Assembly (NCBI RefSeq): GCF_001695855.1
Contig: NZ_MBSS01000012.1
Location: 124,001 to 188,000, forward strand
Source of the DNA: Ensifer sp. LC163
GTDB taxonomy: Bacteria; Pseudomonadota; Alphaproteobacteria; Rhizobiales; Rhizobiaceae
Reading direction: 5' to 3'
Length of the DNA: 64,000 nt
The position numbers and the translations under genes were made by a program. Numbering within the stretch: the first letter of the stretch is position 1; the number at the start of each line of letters is the position of its first letter. This document shows positions 49,015 to 58,722 of the stretch, piece by piece. The notes under the pieces are model-generated. The model had not been told where the DNA came from, did no database searches, and was given only the letters and a program-made list of their open reading frames with translations.

Positions 49015-50166
49015 ATGATTGAAACAACCGCAGATCTCGAGGCCGCCTGCCAGCAGTTGGCCCGCTCAAATTATATTACGATCGACACGGAATTCCTCCG
49101 CGAGACCACCTTCTGGCCGGAGCTTTGCCTGATCCAGATGGCGAACCCGGATATGGCGGTCATCGTCGATCCGATGGCCAAGGGCATCGACCTCACGCCG
49201 TTCTTCGCGCTGATGGCCAACCCTGATGTGATCAAGGTGTTTCACGCAGCGCGTCAGGATATCGAGATCATTTTCCATCTCGGCAATCTGATCCCGCACC
49301 CGATTTTCGACACCCAGGTCGCAGCCATGGTCTGCGGCTTCGGCGACAGCGTCTCCTATGACCAGCTCGTCAACCGCATCAAGGGTGAGCAGATCGACAA
49401 GTCCTCGCGCTTCACCGATTGGAGCCGCCGGCCGCTGACGGACAAACAGCTCGATTACGCGCTGGCCGATGTCACGCATCTGCGCGACATCTATCAGTAC
49501 CTGAACACGCAGCTCGAGCGCGAAGGCCGTTCGCTGTGGCTTTCTGAGGAAATGGCCATCCTCGAAGCGCGCGACACCTACGACCTGCACCCTGATGATG
49601 CCTGGCAGCGCCTGAAGATGCGCGTCAAGAAGCCGATCGAGCTCGCGGTCCTCCAGAAGGTCGCCGCCTGGCGTGAGCGCGAGGCGCGCAATCGCAACGT
49701 CCCCCGCGGGCGCATCCTCAAGGACGACGCAATCTACGAAGTCGCTCAACAGCAGCCGAAGGACTCCGAGGCGATGGCGCGGCTGCGCACCATCCCGAAG
49801 GGCTGGGAACGCTCGAGCGCCGGGGCGGCGCTGATCGAGGCGGTCAACGAGGCGCTTGCCATCCCCAAGACCGAACTGCCAAAGCTGCCGCGGCAGAACC
49901 ACACGCCCGAAGGTGCGGCCGCCGCCACCGAAATGCTGAAGGTGCTCTTGAAGCTGATTGCCGAGAAGCAGGGCGTGGCTGCCAAGATCATCGCCAACAG
50001 CGACGATCTCGACAAGATCGCCGCCGAGGGCGAAAAGGCCGACGTCGGCGCGCTCAAGGGCTGGCGGCGCGAGCTGTTCGGCGATACGGCACTGAAATTG
50101 ATCAATGGTGAAGTGGCTCTTCGCTTCGTCGACAAGAAGATCGAAGCGATGGAAATCGGCGATTGA
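49015..50166 (+). CDS. rnd: Ribonuclease D
   Basis: A 383-residue 3'-5' exoribonuclease for tRNA 3'-end trimming. DEDDy motifs: I, Asp24-x-Glu26 in ITIDTEFLRETTFWPEL; II, VFHAARQDIEI; III, LDYALADVTHLRDIY. An HRDC domain follows at about 215-290 (VLQKVAAWREREARNRNVPRG). It lies near aspS, an association seen across alphaproteobacteria. A strong hairpin follows. Confidence 0.96.
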   Translation: MIETTADLEAACQQLARSNYITIDTEFLRETTFWPELCLIQMANPDMAVIVDPMAKGIDLTPFFALMANPDVIKVFHAARQDIEIIFHLGNLIPHPIFDTQVAAMVCGFGDSVSYDQLVNRIKGEQIDKSSRFTDWSRRPLTDKQLDYALADVTHLRDIYQYLNTQLEREGRSLWLSEEMAILEARDTYDLHPDDAWQRLKMRVKKPIELAVLQKVAAWREREARNRNVPRGRILKDDAIYEVAQQQPKDSEAMARLRTIPKGWERSSAGAALIEAVNEALAIPKTELPKLPRQNHTPEGAAAATEMLKVLLKLIAEKQGVAAKIIANSDDLDKIAAEGEKADVGALKGWRRELFGDTALKLINGEVALRFVDKKIEAMEIGD

Positions 50167-50173
50167 AAAACGG

Positions 50174-50197
50174 CGGGCGGAAACAATTTTCCGCCCG
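50174..50197. terminator. Hairpin after rnd
   Basis: 10-bp perfect stem CGGGCGGAAA / TTTCCGCCCG (50174-50183, 50188-50197), loop CAAT. No T-run on the plus strand but TTTTT on the minus, so as an rnd terminator it is unusual. Confidence 0.55.
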
Positions 50198-50338
50198 AAT
50201 CCGGCTCTAGCCAAGGCCCTGCAGCGGGACTGATTCGCAATCGCGGCGAGCAGACATCAGCGCGCTGACGCGTGACGGTACCAGGCAGGTTCGCCGACGC
50301 GCTCTTTCTTCGCTGTCCGGTTTCGAGGCTCTTTTCGC

Positions 50339-51382
50339 ATGCGCTGGCGTTTCTCCACGTTCGAAGGAATTTTGCTGCTGCTGATCGTCGGCAGCGCTGG
50401 CGCGCTCTATGCCTGGGTCACCTTCGGTGGCGGCGGCCTGATCGGAGCCACCTATGCGGTCTTCATCTGCATGCCGATCCTCGCCTTTGAGCGCCACATC
50501 ATTTTCCGGCGGCTCTACCGCAAGATCCATTCCTTCTCGACGCCGATCTTCTTTCTTGCGTCCCTTGCCGTCTACTTCATCTTGATCGACGTCGGCTACG
50601 CCTTGGCCGGCCTGATCATGCAAATGACGGGGCACCTGCGCGAGGACTGGTTCGACTCCCTGGTGCCATCGAGCACCGTGCTTCTCTTCACCTTCGCGAT
50701 CGCGGGACCGTTGGTTTTCATTCTTCGCGTGCGGGAGTTGTTGGGCCGGGACGTCTTCCTCAGCCTGTTGACCGGCAGATACCGCAAGCCGATCCAGGAA
50801 GAACGCGTGTTCCTCTTTCTCGATCTTGCCGGATCGACGTCCTACGCCGAGCGCAACGGTGATCTGAGAATGCAGGAGTATCTCGGCAAGCTCTTTGCCA
50901 CGCTTGCCGACCCGGTGCTGCGATACCGTGGCTCTATCGACGACTATGTTGGTGACGCCGCAATCATCACCTGGCCGTTTGACCGCGCCGTCAACAATGC
51001 AGCGTGCGTTCACTGCGTCTTTGATATTCTCGACGCCATCGAGGCCGAGAGCCACCGGTGGCGCAAGGAGTTCGGCGAGGTTCCGCGCCTACGGGCAGCG
51101 CTGCACGGCGGCACGATCGTTGCGGCCGAAATCGGCGTCGACAAGCACAAGATCACCTATTTCGGCGATACGGTGAACACAACGGCCCGGCTTGAAGGCT
51201 TCTGCAAGACGTTGAACCATCAGGTACTGATCTCCACCGACCTCGCCCGCAAGATGCGGCTGCCGCACTATGTCCGGGTGGAAGATCTTGGCGAGCACGC
51301 CGTCAAAGGACGCGGACAGAAGCTCGGTGTGCTGGCGCTTCGGGCTGGGGGTACGCCAGCGCCGCAGCTGGCGTCCAGCTAA
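50339..51382 (+). CDS. Class III adenylate/guanylate cyclase, membrane-bound
   Basis: A 347-residue protein with four to five N-terminal membrane segments (to about 138) and a cytoplasmic class III cyclase domain at about 150-320. Metal-binding Asp are in FLFLDLAGSTSYAER and YVGDAAIITW; the C-terminal IGVDKHKITYFGDTVNTTARLEG carries the transition-state and substrate residues. Rhizobia encode many such cyclases; its signal is unknown. It ends 3 nt from the convergent DUF2000 gene. Confidence 0.92.
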   Translation: MRWRFSTFEGILLLLIVGSAGALYAWVTFGGGGLIGATYAVFICMPILAFERHIIFRRLYRKIHSFSTPIFFLASLAVYFILIDVGYALAGLIMQMTGHLREDWFDSLVPSSTVLLFTFAIAGPLVFILRVRELLGRDVFLSLLTGRYRKPIQEERVFLFLDLAGSTSYAERNGDLRMQEYLGKLFATLADPVLRYRGSIDDYVGDAAIITWPFDRAVNNAACVHCVFDILDAIEAESHRWRKEFGEVPRLRAALHGGTIVAAEIGVDKHKITYFGDTVNTTARLEGFCKTLNHQVLISTDLARKMRLPHYVRVEDLGEHAVKGRGQKLGVLALRAGGTPAPQLASS

Positions 51383-51385
51383 CTT

Positions 51386-51793
51386 TCAACCGTGCAGCTT
51401 CGCCCCCTTGGTAATCTTGTCGACCAGCTTCTTGTCGGCATGAATGGCGATGCCGGCGACCTTCGCTTCGTCAGGCCGCGTTTCGGCGAAGACCGCGCGG
51501 TTGGCGCTGTCGTGGCCCGTCGAAAACATGGCATCGACATAGATCGAGGTTCGAATCTCTCTTTCGATCGCGCGGCGTTGAATATTGCCGAGCGTCGCAC
51601 CATCTGCCGATAACACGATGATCGGCTGAACGCTCAGAGCGTTGTAGACGTTACCGGCACCATCGCGATAGGTTTCACCGATGATCGCCGGTTTCTGCCC
51701 GGCGATGCCGGTGGCCAGAAATGCGGTGACGTTCAGTTTCTGCCAGGTGGCCAGATCCTCGCGCAACACGATCGCGAACTTGGTGTCGAACAT
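51386..51793 (-). CDS. DUF2000 family protein
   Basis: About 135 residues from 51793 (MFDTKFAIVLREDLATWQKLN), preceded by a GGAG site at 9-nt spacing; an ATG at 51808 adds five residues. The FAIVLREDL start, ETYRDGAGN, and the C-terminal HADKKLVDKITKGAKLHG are typical of DUF2000, a PTH2-like fold whose activity is unknown. Divergent from AraC. Confidence 0.87.
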   Translation of the reverse strand: MFDTKFAIVLREDLATWQKLNVTAFLATGIAGQKPAIIGETYRDGAGNVYNALSVQPIIVLSADGATLGNIQRRAIEREIRTSIYVDAMFSTGHDSANRAVFAETRPDEAKVAGIAIHADKKLVDKITKGAKLHG

Positions 51794-52688
51794 GACGGGT
51801 ATCTCCATTTCAGGACATCAGGGCGTGCCCGAAGAGGCCTTAGCCGAGGACGCGGCCATCGATCTTGAACGATTGTGCGGATCGCCCGGCGACGGGATCC
51901 GCATCGCCGCTCAGGTGGACGGCATCGAGCGCATCGAGGCGCGGCTGCACGGCAAGGTCTTCGAGCCGCATCGCCACGACACCTATGCGCTCGGCGTCAC
52001 GCTTGGCGGCATCCAGACCTTCCAGTATCGCGGCGAGAGCCGCTACAGCACGCCCGGGAGCATCATCATCATTCACCCCGACGAGGTGCACGACGGTGGC
52101 GCGGGAACGGAGGCGACGCTCCGCTACCGGATGATGTACCTGCAGCCGGAGCGATTGATCGCAGCCCTTGGCGATGGCGGCGGAGCCTTGCCTTTCATCG
52201 CCGCACCTGTTGTCGGCGACGTGGCCCTGCGCCAGGCGATCGGCGAGGCCGTGATGGATCTCGACGGCGGCCTAGACGAACTGGCACTCGACGACATTCT
52301 CACGTGCATCGCCGAGGGATTGTGCCGCCATGCTGGCACGACAGCTAAACCTGCCGGCAGGTCGGCGAAACGGGCGGTGTTCGAAGCGACGGACTATCTC
52401 AGGGCCAACCTCGAGCGCCCGGTCGGCTCGCAGGAACTCGAAGCCGTCAGCGGCCTCGATCGTTTCACGCTCGCCCGCCAATTCCGAAAGGTTCTCGGCA
52501 CCAGCCCGCACCGCTACCTCCTGATGCGGCGGCTGGAGCAGGCGCGCCGGATGATTGCCACCGGCCACAGCCTGGCGGGGGCGGCGATGGAAACCGGCTT
52601 TGCCGACCAGGCCCATTTCACCCGTCATTTCAAGCGTGCCTATGGTGTGACGCCCGGGCGATGGGCAAGCCTGGCGCTTGCGGGCTGA
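51792..52688 (+). CDS. AraC-family transcriptional regulator
   Basis: About 298 residues from 51792, or 287 from a GTG at 51825 that has a better AGGA site upstream. N-terminal AraC cupin: KVFEPHRHDTYALGVTLGG and IIIHPDEVHDG; C-terminal double HTH at about 200-295: GSQELEAVSGLDRFTLARQFRKVLG and GFADQAHFTRHFKRAYGVTPG. The layout next to DUF2000 suggests it may control that gene; unproven. Confidence 0.92.
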   Translation: MTGISISGHQGVPEEALAEDAAIDLERLCGSPGDGIRIAAQVDGIERIEARLHGKVFEPHRHDTYALGVTLGGIQTFQYRGESRYSTPGSIIIIHPDEVHDGGAGTEATLRYRMMYLQPERLIAALGDGGGALPFIAAPVVGDVALRQAIGEAVMDLDGGLDELALDDILTCIAEGLCRHAGTTAKPAGRSAKRAVFEATDYLRANLERPVGSQELEAVSGLDRFTLARQFRKVLGTSPHRYLLMRRLEQARRMIATGHSLAGAAMETGFADQAHFTRHFKRAYGVTPGRWASLALAG

Positions 52689-52698
52689 CGGCGATGCC

Positions 52699-52749
52699 CT
52701 GTCATCAAAGCTTCACCGCCCTGTAAGCCAAGCATCACCCAACCGTCAT
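52699..52749 (+). promoter_or_regulatory. Tandem Pho-box-like array
   Basis: Five half-sites spaced exactly 11 bp: CTGTCAT (52699), GCTTCAC (52710), CTGTAAG (52721), GCATCAC (52732), CCGTCAT (52743). The PhoB consensus is CTGTCAT repeated at 11-bp steps. A sixth, poorer half-site (GCCGCCT, 52754) precedes TACTTT at 52773-52778. It lies about 50-100 bp before the phytase-like gene. Confidence 0.7.
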
Positions 52750-52802
52750 CAAAGCCGCCTATCGGGTTCGCGTACTTTGGCATCCAACCCATGGTGACTT
52801 TC

Positions 52803-54161
52803 ATGACCAAAACGCTTCTCGCCACTGCGGCGCTCACACTTTTGATGACGACGGCCGTCCTGGCTGAGGAAAAGGCTTTCCCGGCGACGCTTAAGGCACA
52901 CGCGATCCTGCCGGCAAACACGATCCTGGCAGCCCCGTCCGACGCGCCGGAATATCTGAAAACGTCAGGCAAGTTCACCACCGCAGACCGCAAGCGCGCC
53001 GAGGCAATCGGCACCGTGCCCGGCAAGGATGGCGTGCGCCCGACCGGCCTTTCGCTGCCGTTCAACGGCCAGCCGATGCAGGGCTTCTCCGGCATCAAGG
53101 CCATGGAAAACGGCACCTTCTGGAGCCTTTCCGACAACGGCTTCGGCAGCAAATTGAACTCGACCGATGCGATGCTGATGCTCCACCATGTGAAGATGGA
53201 CTGGGACGCCGGCAAGGTCGAAGCGCTGAAAACCCTGTTCCTCACCGATCCGGACCGCAAGGCCCCCTTCCCGATCGTCATGGAAGGCTCCGACAAGCGC
53301 TACCTGACCGGTGCCGACTTCGACGTCGAGTCCATCCAGCCAGTCGCCGACGGTTTCTGGGTCGGCGAGGAATTCGGTCCCTACATCCTGAAATTCGATG
53401 TCGACGGCAAGCTGACCGACGTCATCGCGACGACCGTCAACGGCAAGCCGGTGATGTCGCCCGACAATCCGACCCTGACGCTGCAGAGCGACCCGTCGAA
53501 GAAGACGCCCGCCTTCAACCTGAAACGCTCCGGCGGCTACGAAGGCATGGCGCTGTCGAAGGACGGCACCAAGCTCTACGGCCTGCTCGAAGGCACGATC
53601 TGGACCGACAGCGAAACCGTCGAACAGGCCGACGGCCGTCCGGCCCTGCGCGTCATCGAACTGGATGTCGCCAGCAAAGCCTGGACGGGCCGCAGCTGGC
53701 TCTACCCGCTGGCCGAAGGCGGTGAGGCGATCGGCGATTTCAACATGCTCGACGACAAGACCGCACTGGTGATCGAGCGCGACAATGGCGCCGGCACGCT
53801 CGACAAGGCCTGCGCAGACCCGAAGGATCCGAAGCCGGATTGCTTTGCCGTCGGCTCGAAGGTGAAGCGTGTCTACAAGATTGCCTTCGATGACAGCAAT
53901 GTCGGCAAGGCCGTGCGCAAGATCGGCTACATCGACCTGTTGAAGATCGCCGACCCGGACAACAAGAAGCGCCAGGGCGGCGGCGACGGCTATTACGACA
54001 TGCCGTTCGTGACGATCGAAAACGTCGACCGCGTCGATGACACGCACATCATCGTCGGCAACGACGACAACCTGCCGTTCTCGGCCGGCCGTGCGCTTGA
54101 TAAGGCTGACGACAACGAGTTCGTTCTGCTCGAAGTCGGCGAATTCCTGAAGGCGGAATAA
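52803..54161 (+). CDS. Exported phytase-like esterase
   Basis: About 452 residues from 52803 (MTKTLLATAALTLLMTTAVL), with a signal peptide cleaved near LAEE; 52791 is an alternative start. It matches the esterase-like phytase family: GMQGFSGIKAMENGTFWSLSDNGFG-type N-terminal blade (GFSGIKAMENGTFWSLSDNG), DVESIQPVADGFWVGEEFGP, YEGMALSKDGTKLYGLLEG and DDTHIIVGNDDNLPFS. These are repeated beta-propeller segments. The Pho-box-like array upstream suggests expression under phosphate starvation, to release phosphate from esters in the periplasm. Confidence 0.93.
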   Translation: MTKTLLATAALTLLMTTAVLAEEKAFPATLKAHAILPANTILAAPSDAPEYLKTSGKFTTADRKRAEAIGTVPGKDGVRPTGLSLPFNGQPMQGFSGIKAMENGTFWSLSDNGFGSKLNSTDAMLMLHHVKMDWDAGKVEALKTLFLTDPDRKAPFPIVMEGSDKRYLTGADFDVESIQPVADGFWVGEEFGPYILKFDVDGKLTDVIATTVNGKPVMSPDNPTLTLQSDPSKKTPAFNLKRSGGYEGMALSKDGTKLYGLLEGTIWTDSETVEQADGRPALRVIELDVASKAWTGRSWLYPLAEGGEAIGDFNMLDDKTALVIERDNGAGTLDKACADPKDPKPDCFAVGSKVKRVYKIAFDDSNVGKAVRKIGYIDLLKIADPDNKKRQGGGDGYYDMPFVTIENVDRVDDTHIIVGNDDNLPFSAGRALDKADDNEFVLLEVGEFLKAE

Positions 54162-54169
54162 TCAAAAAA

Positions 54170-54197
54170 GGGCGCGCGGGTTTTCGTCCGCGCGCCC
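54170..54197. terminator. Terminator of ppx (and of phytase-like gene)
   Basis: 10-bp stem GGGCGCGCGG / CCGCGCGCCC with a 7-8-nt loop (54170-54197). On the minus strand six T follow (54164-54169), so it best serves ppx; on the plus strand the tail is TTCGTC. Confidence 0.88.
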
Positions 54198-54218
54198 TTC
54201 GTCAAAGAAAGCATGCGT

Positions 54219-55742
54219 TCAGCTCTCGAAGCAGAACGCCAATCTCCTGCCCGTCAGCCTGCCCAGCTGCTGCAGGCGCCCGTCGAGGCGCTCGCCGGCA
54301 AATTCCGAATAGGCCGCAGGCACGACGATCTCCAGGTCGACATCGGGCAGAGACGATTTGCGGAAGGTCAGATTCTTCGCAACACCCGGCATCGACGCCG
54401 AGAACAGATAGGCGACGCGCAGCAGGCCGCCGAGCAGCTTCGCCAGTTCCAGCAGCCGCGGCGTGGTAATGCCGGTCAGCGCGCCGGTCGCGCCATCGTC
54501 GCTCAGGCCTTCGAAGCGATAATAATTGGCAAGCGCAATATAGGCACGCCCGGCATGGGTGATGCCGGAGAAGGTCGAGTGGGCGATGATGTTCAGCGCC
54601 TGCAGACCGCGATAGTCCGGATGTGCGCGCCAGCTGATATCGGCAAGCAGGCAGGCGGCCTGGCGATAGCGGCTTTCCTCTTCGGTTTCGTCGACACCGA
54701 AGAACGGCACCATGCGGCCGGTCCAGTCTGCAAGTTCGCGCGCGTGCTCGGGCGAACGCGCGCGCAGGATGGCGATTTCGCCGGCAGCGGTCAGCAGCGG
54801 ATCCTGCGCACGCTCGTTCTCGTGCAGCAGCGAGAAGAGGTAGCCTTCGCGCACGCCGAGCGCCGAGAACGAAATCCGCTCCGGCTTCATGATCGACAGT
54901 GCCTCCTGCATCGCAATGGCGCCGAAGGGAAGCAGGCTGCGGCGGCTCTTGGAGATCGTCGCGTAGGCTGACGGCTTGATGTTCTTCGGCTCGATGACCT
55001 CCGGCAGCAGCGTCATCGCCTCGTCATAGGAAATCTCGTAGCCCTGCATCATGTGCAGCGGATAGTTGCGGATTTCCATGTGCAGCTTGGCGATCGAGCG
55101 CCAGGTACCGCCGACGGCATAAAAGGTGCGGCCGGCACCGGTCTTCAGCACCGGCGAGCTCTTCATGAATTTGCGCACCCAGGTGCGGGCCTTCGGCAGC
55201 GAACCGCCGCTGTGCTCGAAGAGGCGAATACCCCCGAGCGGCAGCGTAATGCCCTTGCCGATCTTCTTGCCGCTGACCTCGACCAGTTCCAGCGAGCCGC
55301 CGCCAAGGTCGCCGACCACCCCATCGGGATCGTGGTAACCGCTGACGATACCCATGGCGGAGAAATAGGCTTCCTCTTCGCCGGTCAGGATGCGGACCTT
55401 GTGGCCGAGGATGGCCTCGGCCTTCTCGATGAAAGCCGGTCCGTTGCTCGCCTCGCGGGCGGCCGCAGTTGCCACAACATACATGGAGGTCGCACGCGCC
55501 TGCTGCGACAACGCATGAAAGCGATGCAGTGCCCGGAGAGCGCGCTCGACGCTCTCCTCGTCCATGCGTCCGGTGGCATCGATGCCCTTGCCCAGACCGC
55601 ACATGACCTTCTCGTTGAACAGCATGGCCGGAGCGCGGCTCAGGCCTTCGTAGACGACAAGGCGAATGGAGTTCGAACCGATATCCACAACGGAGACCGG
55701 GCGGATGCCGGGCAGACGCCCCTGCGCTTCAGATTCGACCAT
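54219..55742 (-). CDS. ppx: Exopolyphosphatase (Ppx/GppA family)
   Basis: A 507-residue enzyme that hydrolyses terminal phosphate from polyphosphate. ASKHA fold: DIGSNSIRLVVYEG (phosphate-1), the catalytic Glu in LTGEEEAYFSAMGIVSG, and VVGDLGGGSLELVEVSG (phosphate-2). The C-terminal HD-like domain is alpha-helical. It begins 11 nt after ppk, and the two form an operon that makes and degrades polyphosphate. Confidence 0.96.
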   Translation of the reverse strand: MVESEAQGRLPGIRPVSVVDIGSNSIRLVVYEGLSRAPAMLFNEKVMCGLGKGIDATGRMDEESVERALRALHRFHALSQQARATSMYVVATAAAREASNGPAFIEKAEAILGHKVRILTGEEEAYFSAMGIVSGYHDPDGVVGDLGGGSLELVEVSGKKIGKGITLPLGGIRLFEHSGGSLPKARTWVRKFMKSSPVLKTGAGRTFYAVGGTWRSIAKLHMEIRNYPLHMMQGYEISYDEAMTLLPEVIEPKNIKPSAYATISKSRRSLLPFGAIAMQEALSIMKPERISFSALGVREGYLFSLLHENERAQDPLLTAAGEIAILRARSPEHARELADWTGRMVPFFGVDETEEESRYRQAACLLADISWRAHPDYRGLQALNIIAHSTFSGITHAGRAYIALANYYRFEGLSDDGATGALTGITTPRLLELAKLLGGLLRVAYLFSASMPGVAKNLTFRKSSLPDVDLEIVVPAAYSEFAGERLDGRLQQLGRLTGRRLAFCFES

Positions 55743-55753
55743 GCAATTCCAGT

Positions 55754-57940
55754 TTACTTGCGCCAGCTGCTCTTCCAGCCGGCAATCAGCTTCGGTGCAC
55801 TGGACTTCAGGGCTTCACCCCGGCCCGAGAGGCTGGGGTTGGTCATGAAATAGTGCTGCGCGTTGAAAGGCTCGGCATCCTTGCCGACTTCCATCCGGCG
55901 AGACGTGCCGTCGGGAAGAATTTCGTAGCTCTGCTGGTTGTCGATGAGATTGCCCAGCATGATCTGCGAAAGTACCTGTTCGTGCACAGTCCGGTTGATA
56001 AGAGGCACAAGCGTCTCAACCCGCCGGTCCAGATTGCGCGGCATCATATCCGCCGAGCCGATATAGACAAGCGCATTTTCCGATGGAAGGCCGTGACCGT
56101 TGCCGAAGCAGAATATGCGGGAATGTTCGAGGAATCTGCCGACGATGGACTTGACGCGAATATTGTCGGAGAGGCCCGGCACCTGCGGCCTCAGGCAGCA
56201 GATACCGCGCACCACGAGGTCGACTTCGACGCCTGCACGGCTTGCCTTGTAGAGGGCGTCGATGATTTCGGGATCGACGAGCGAGTTCATCTTCATCCAG
56301 ATCGCCGCCGGCCGGCCGGCCTTGGCGTGCTCGATCTCCTCATCGATATGCCTAAGGATGCGGGGCCGCAGCGTGTGCGGCGAGACCGCCAGCTTCATGC
56401 CGGCTTCCGGCTCGCCGTAGCCGGTGATGAAATTGAAGATGTTCGCCATGTCGTGGGCGATGACCGGGTTGCAGGTGAAGAACGACAGGTCGGTGTAGAT
56501 CTTCGCCGTGACCGGGTGGTAGTTGCCGGTGCCGAGGTGGCAATAGGTCCGCAACCGGCCCTCCTCGCGGCGCACCACCATCGACATCTTGGCGTGGGTC
56601 TTGAGTTCGATGAAGCCGAAGACCACCTGCACGCCGGCACGTTCCAGGTCGCGCGCCCAGCGGATGTTGGCTTCCTCGTCGAAACGGGCCTTGAGCTCGA
56701 CCAGCGCCGTCACGGACTTTCCGGCTTCGGCTGCATCGACGAGCGCCCGCACGATCGGGCTGTCGTTCGAGGTCCGGTAGAGCGTCTGCTTGATGGCGAC
56801 CACTTCAGGATCGCGCGCCGCCTGCAGCAGGAACTGCACCACGACGTCGAAGGATTCGTAGGGATGGTGGACCACCATGTCCTTTTCGCGGATCGCGGCA
56901 AAACAGTCGCCGGCGTGTTCGCGCACGCGCTCGGGAAAGCGCGGATTGTAGGGCTCGAAGCGCAGATCGTCGCGCGGCGCCTTGGTGATTTCCGACAGCG
57001 TGTTCAGCGCCAGCAGCCCCGGCAGGACGGCGACGCGGTTTTCCGGAACGCTCAACTCCTGAACCACGAACTGACGCAGCGAAGCGGGCATTTCCGAATC
57101 GAGCTCGATGCGGATCACCGAACCGCGGCGGCGGCGCTTCAGTGCCGTTTCGAAGAAGCGCACGAGATCTTCGGCCTCTTCCTCGACTTCGATATCGCTG
57201 TCTCTGATGATGCGGAACGTGCCCGAGCCCTTGACCTCATAGCCCGGGAACAGCCGATCGATAAACTGGCTGACCATGTCTTCGAGCGTGATGTAACGGA
57301 TGACATTCTTGACGTCGGGAAGACGGATGAAGCGGTCGAGCGCCACCGGAAGGCGCAAGAGCGCCGTCATCGGTTCGCGGCCCGTCTTGCTGACGAGCTG
57401 AAGGCCCATCGAGAAGCCGAGGTTCGGGATGAACGGGAACGGGTGCGCCGGATCGATCGACAGCGGCGTCAGCACCGGAAAGATCGACTGGTCAAATTCG
57501 TTGGCAAGCCAGCTCTTGTCCTGCGCCGACAAGGATGCCGGACGGACGATCAGGATATCTTCCTTGGCGAGATACTGCTGCAGCACCGCGAGCGACGCCT
57601 GCTGTTCCATCTGCAGGTTGTCGATTTCCTTGAGAATGTCTTCGAGCTGCTCGGCCGGCGTCTTGCCGTCCGGCGACCGCATGGCCAGCCCCTGACGCAC
57701 CTGGCCCTCGAGGCCAGCGACGCGCACCATGAAGAATTCGTCGAGGTTGGCGGCCGAGATCGACAGGAAGCGGACACGCTCCAAGAGCGGATGCGCCGTG
57801 TTCAGCGTCTCCTCCAGCACGCGGCGATTGAACTGCAGCCACGAGAATTCGCGATTGATGAACCGCTCCGGGCTGGAGAGCAGATCGACGTCCTCCGCCG
57901 GCTGCTTGTTCTCGTTCACCGCAGACGTCGCATTATCCAT
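55754..57940 (-). CDS. ppk: Polyphosphate kinase 1
   Basis: A 728-residue enzyme polymerising ATP gamma-phosphate into polyphosphate. N-domain: [19 protein letters not shown]. Catalytic His lies in [17 protein letters not shown], with [17 protein letters not shown] next to it; a second His-x-Lys-like segment is in [20 protein letters not shown]. The C-terminal ends [15 protein letters not shown]-like. The two PLD-like domains place it in PPK1. Upstream of ppx in one operon. Confidence 0.97.
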   Translation of the reverse strand: MDNATSAVNENKQPAEDVDLLSSPERFINREFSWLQFNRRVLEETLNTAHPLLERVRFLSISAANLDEFFMVRVAGLEGQVRQGLAMRSPDGKTPAEQLEDILKEIDNLQMEQQASLAVLQQYLAKEDILIVRPASLSAQDKSWLANEFDQSIFPVLTPLSIDPAHPFPFIPNLGFSMGLQLVSKTGREPMTALLRLPVALDRFIRLPDVKNVIRYITLEDMVSQFIDRLFPGYEVKGSGTFRIIRDSDIEVEEEAEDLVRFFETALKRRRRGSVIRIELDSEMPASLRQFVVQELSVPENRVAVLPGLLALNTLSEITKAPRDDLRFEPYNPRFPERVREHAGDCFAAIREKDMVVHHPYESFDVVVQFLLQAARDPEVVAIKQTLYRTSNDSPIVRALVDAAEAGKSVTALVELKARFDEEANIRWARDLERAGVQVVFGFIELKTHAKMSMVVRREEGRLRTYCHLGTGNYHPVTAKIYTDLSFFTCNPVIAHDMANIFNFITGYGEPEAGMKLAVSPHTLRPRILRHIDEEIEHAKAGRPAAIWMKMNSLVDPEIIDALYKASRAGVEVDLVVRGICCLRPQVPGLSDNIRVKSIVGRFLEHSRIFCFGNGHGLPSENALVYIGSADMMPRNLDRRVETLVPLINRTVHEQVLSQIMLGNLIDNQQSYEILPDGTSRRMEVGKDAEPFNAQHYFMTNPSLSGRGEALKSSAPKLIAGWKSSWRK

Positions 57941-58005
57941 TGCTGATCAGACCCCATTTCGCCGCAGGCAGGAACTATAACAGTTTGACGACGGAACTGT
58001 GACAG

Positions 58006-58695
58006 TCAATCGGAATGGCGTTGATTTCCAAGCTCTTCCAGGACTTCGGCGGCAAGCGGCCGAGTCAGCTTTACGCCACGCGCAAGCGCCAGCCGATCGA
58101 TACGCTCGACGATCGTCTGGGCAGCCTCAAGCGAGCGCTCCATGCGCTGGACGATAAAGCCGACGAGCCGTTCATCGATGAAAAGCTGGCGATCGGCAAA
58201 GAGCTTGATCAGCACCTGCGTCAACAGTTCGTCATCGGGCTCGCCGATTTCGACGACGGTTGCCGCCTTGAGGCGCGAGCGCAGGTCCGGAAGCGCGACC
58301 GGCCAGGACATCGGCCACAGGCGCGAGGTCATCAAGAGACCGGTGCCGTGCTCACGAACGCTGTTGATGACATGAAACAGCGTGGTGTCGTCGAAGCCCT
58401 GGCGGTCGGCATCCTCGAACAGGACAGGACCTTCGGCGGCGATCAGTGCGGCGTCCGAGTCCGCTACCGGGTGGATCGTCCGCGCGCCCGCCCTCTCCTT
58501 CCAGATGCTGGCGAGATGCGACTTTCCGGAGCCGACCGGGCCGGCGATGATGACGACGGGCGACGGCCAGTCGGGCCAGTGATCGACGATCGCGATCGCC
58601 GCGCTCAACCGGTCGGAAACGAGCAGATCCTCACGACCCGTTGCCGGGTCGTGGTCGAATGCCAGAGGCAGTTGTTCGAAGGGACGTTTTGTCAT
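58006..58695 (-). CDS. hdaA: DnaA-inactivating ATPase HdaA
   Basis: A 229-residue AAA+ protein lacking DnaA's DNA-binding domain, as in Hda of Caulobacter and rhizobia. Clamp-binding motif QLPLAF at residues 8-13; Walker A GPVGSGKS (52-59), Walker B VLFEDAD near 96, sensor 2 at the C-terminus. It should stimulate hydrolysis of DnaA-ATP on the DnaN clamp to block re-initiation. Followed upstream by a permease gene 27 nt away on the same strand. Confidence 0.93.
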   Translation of the reverse strand: MTKRPFEQLPLAFDHDPATGREDLLVSDRLSAAIAIVDHWPDWPSPVVIIAGPVGSGKSHLASIWKERAGARTIHPVADSDAALIAAEGPVLFEDADRQGFDDTTLFHVINSVREHGTGLLMTSRLWPMSWPVALPDLRSRLKAATVVEIGEPDDELLTQVLIKLFADRQLFIDERLVGFIVQRMERSLEAAQTIVERIDRLALARGVKLTRPLAAEVLEELGNQRHSD

Positions 58696-58722
58696 GCTGT
58701 ACTCGGGACAAGGATGGGACTA

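Noticed and set aside
55853-57946. 697-aa plus-strand ORF opposite ppk
   Set aside because: Antisense shadow of polyphosphate kinase with low-complexity charged composition.
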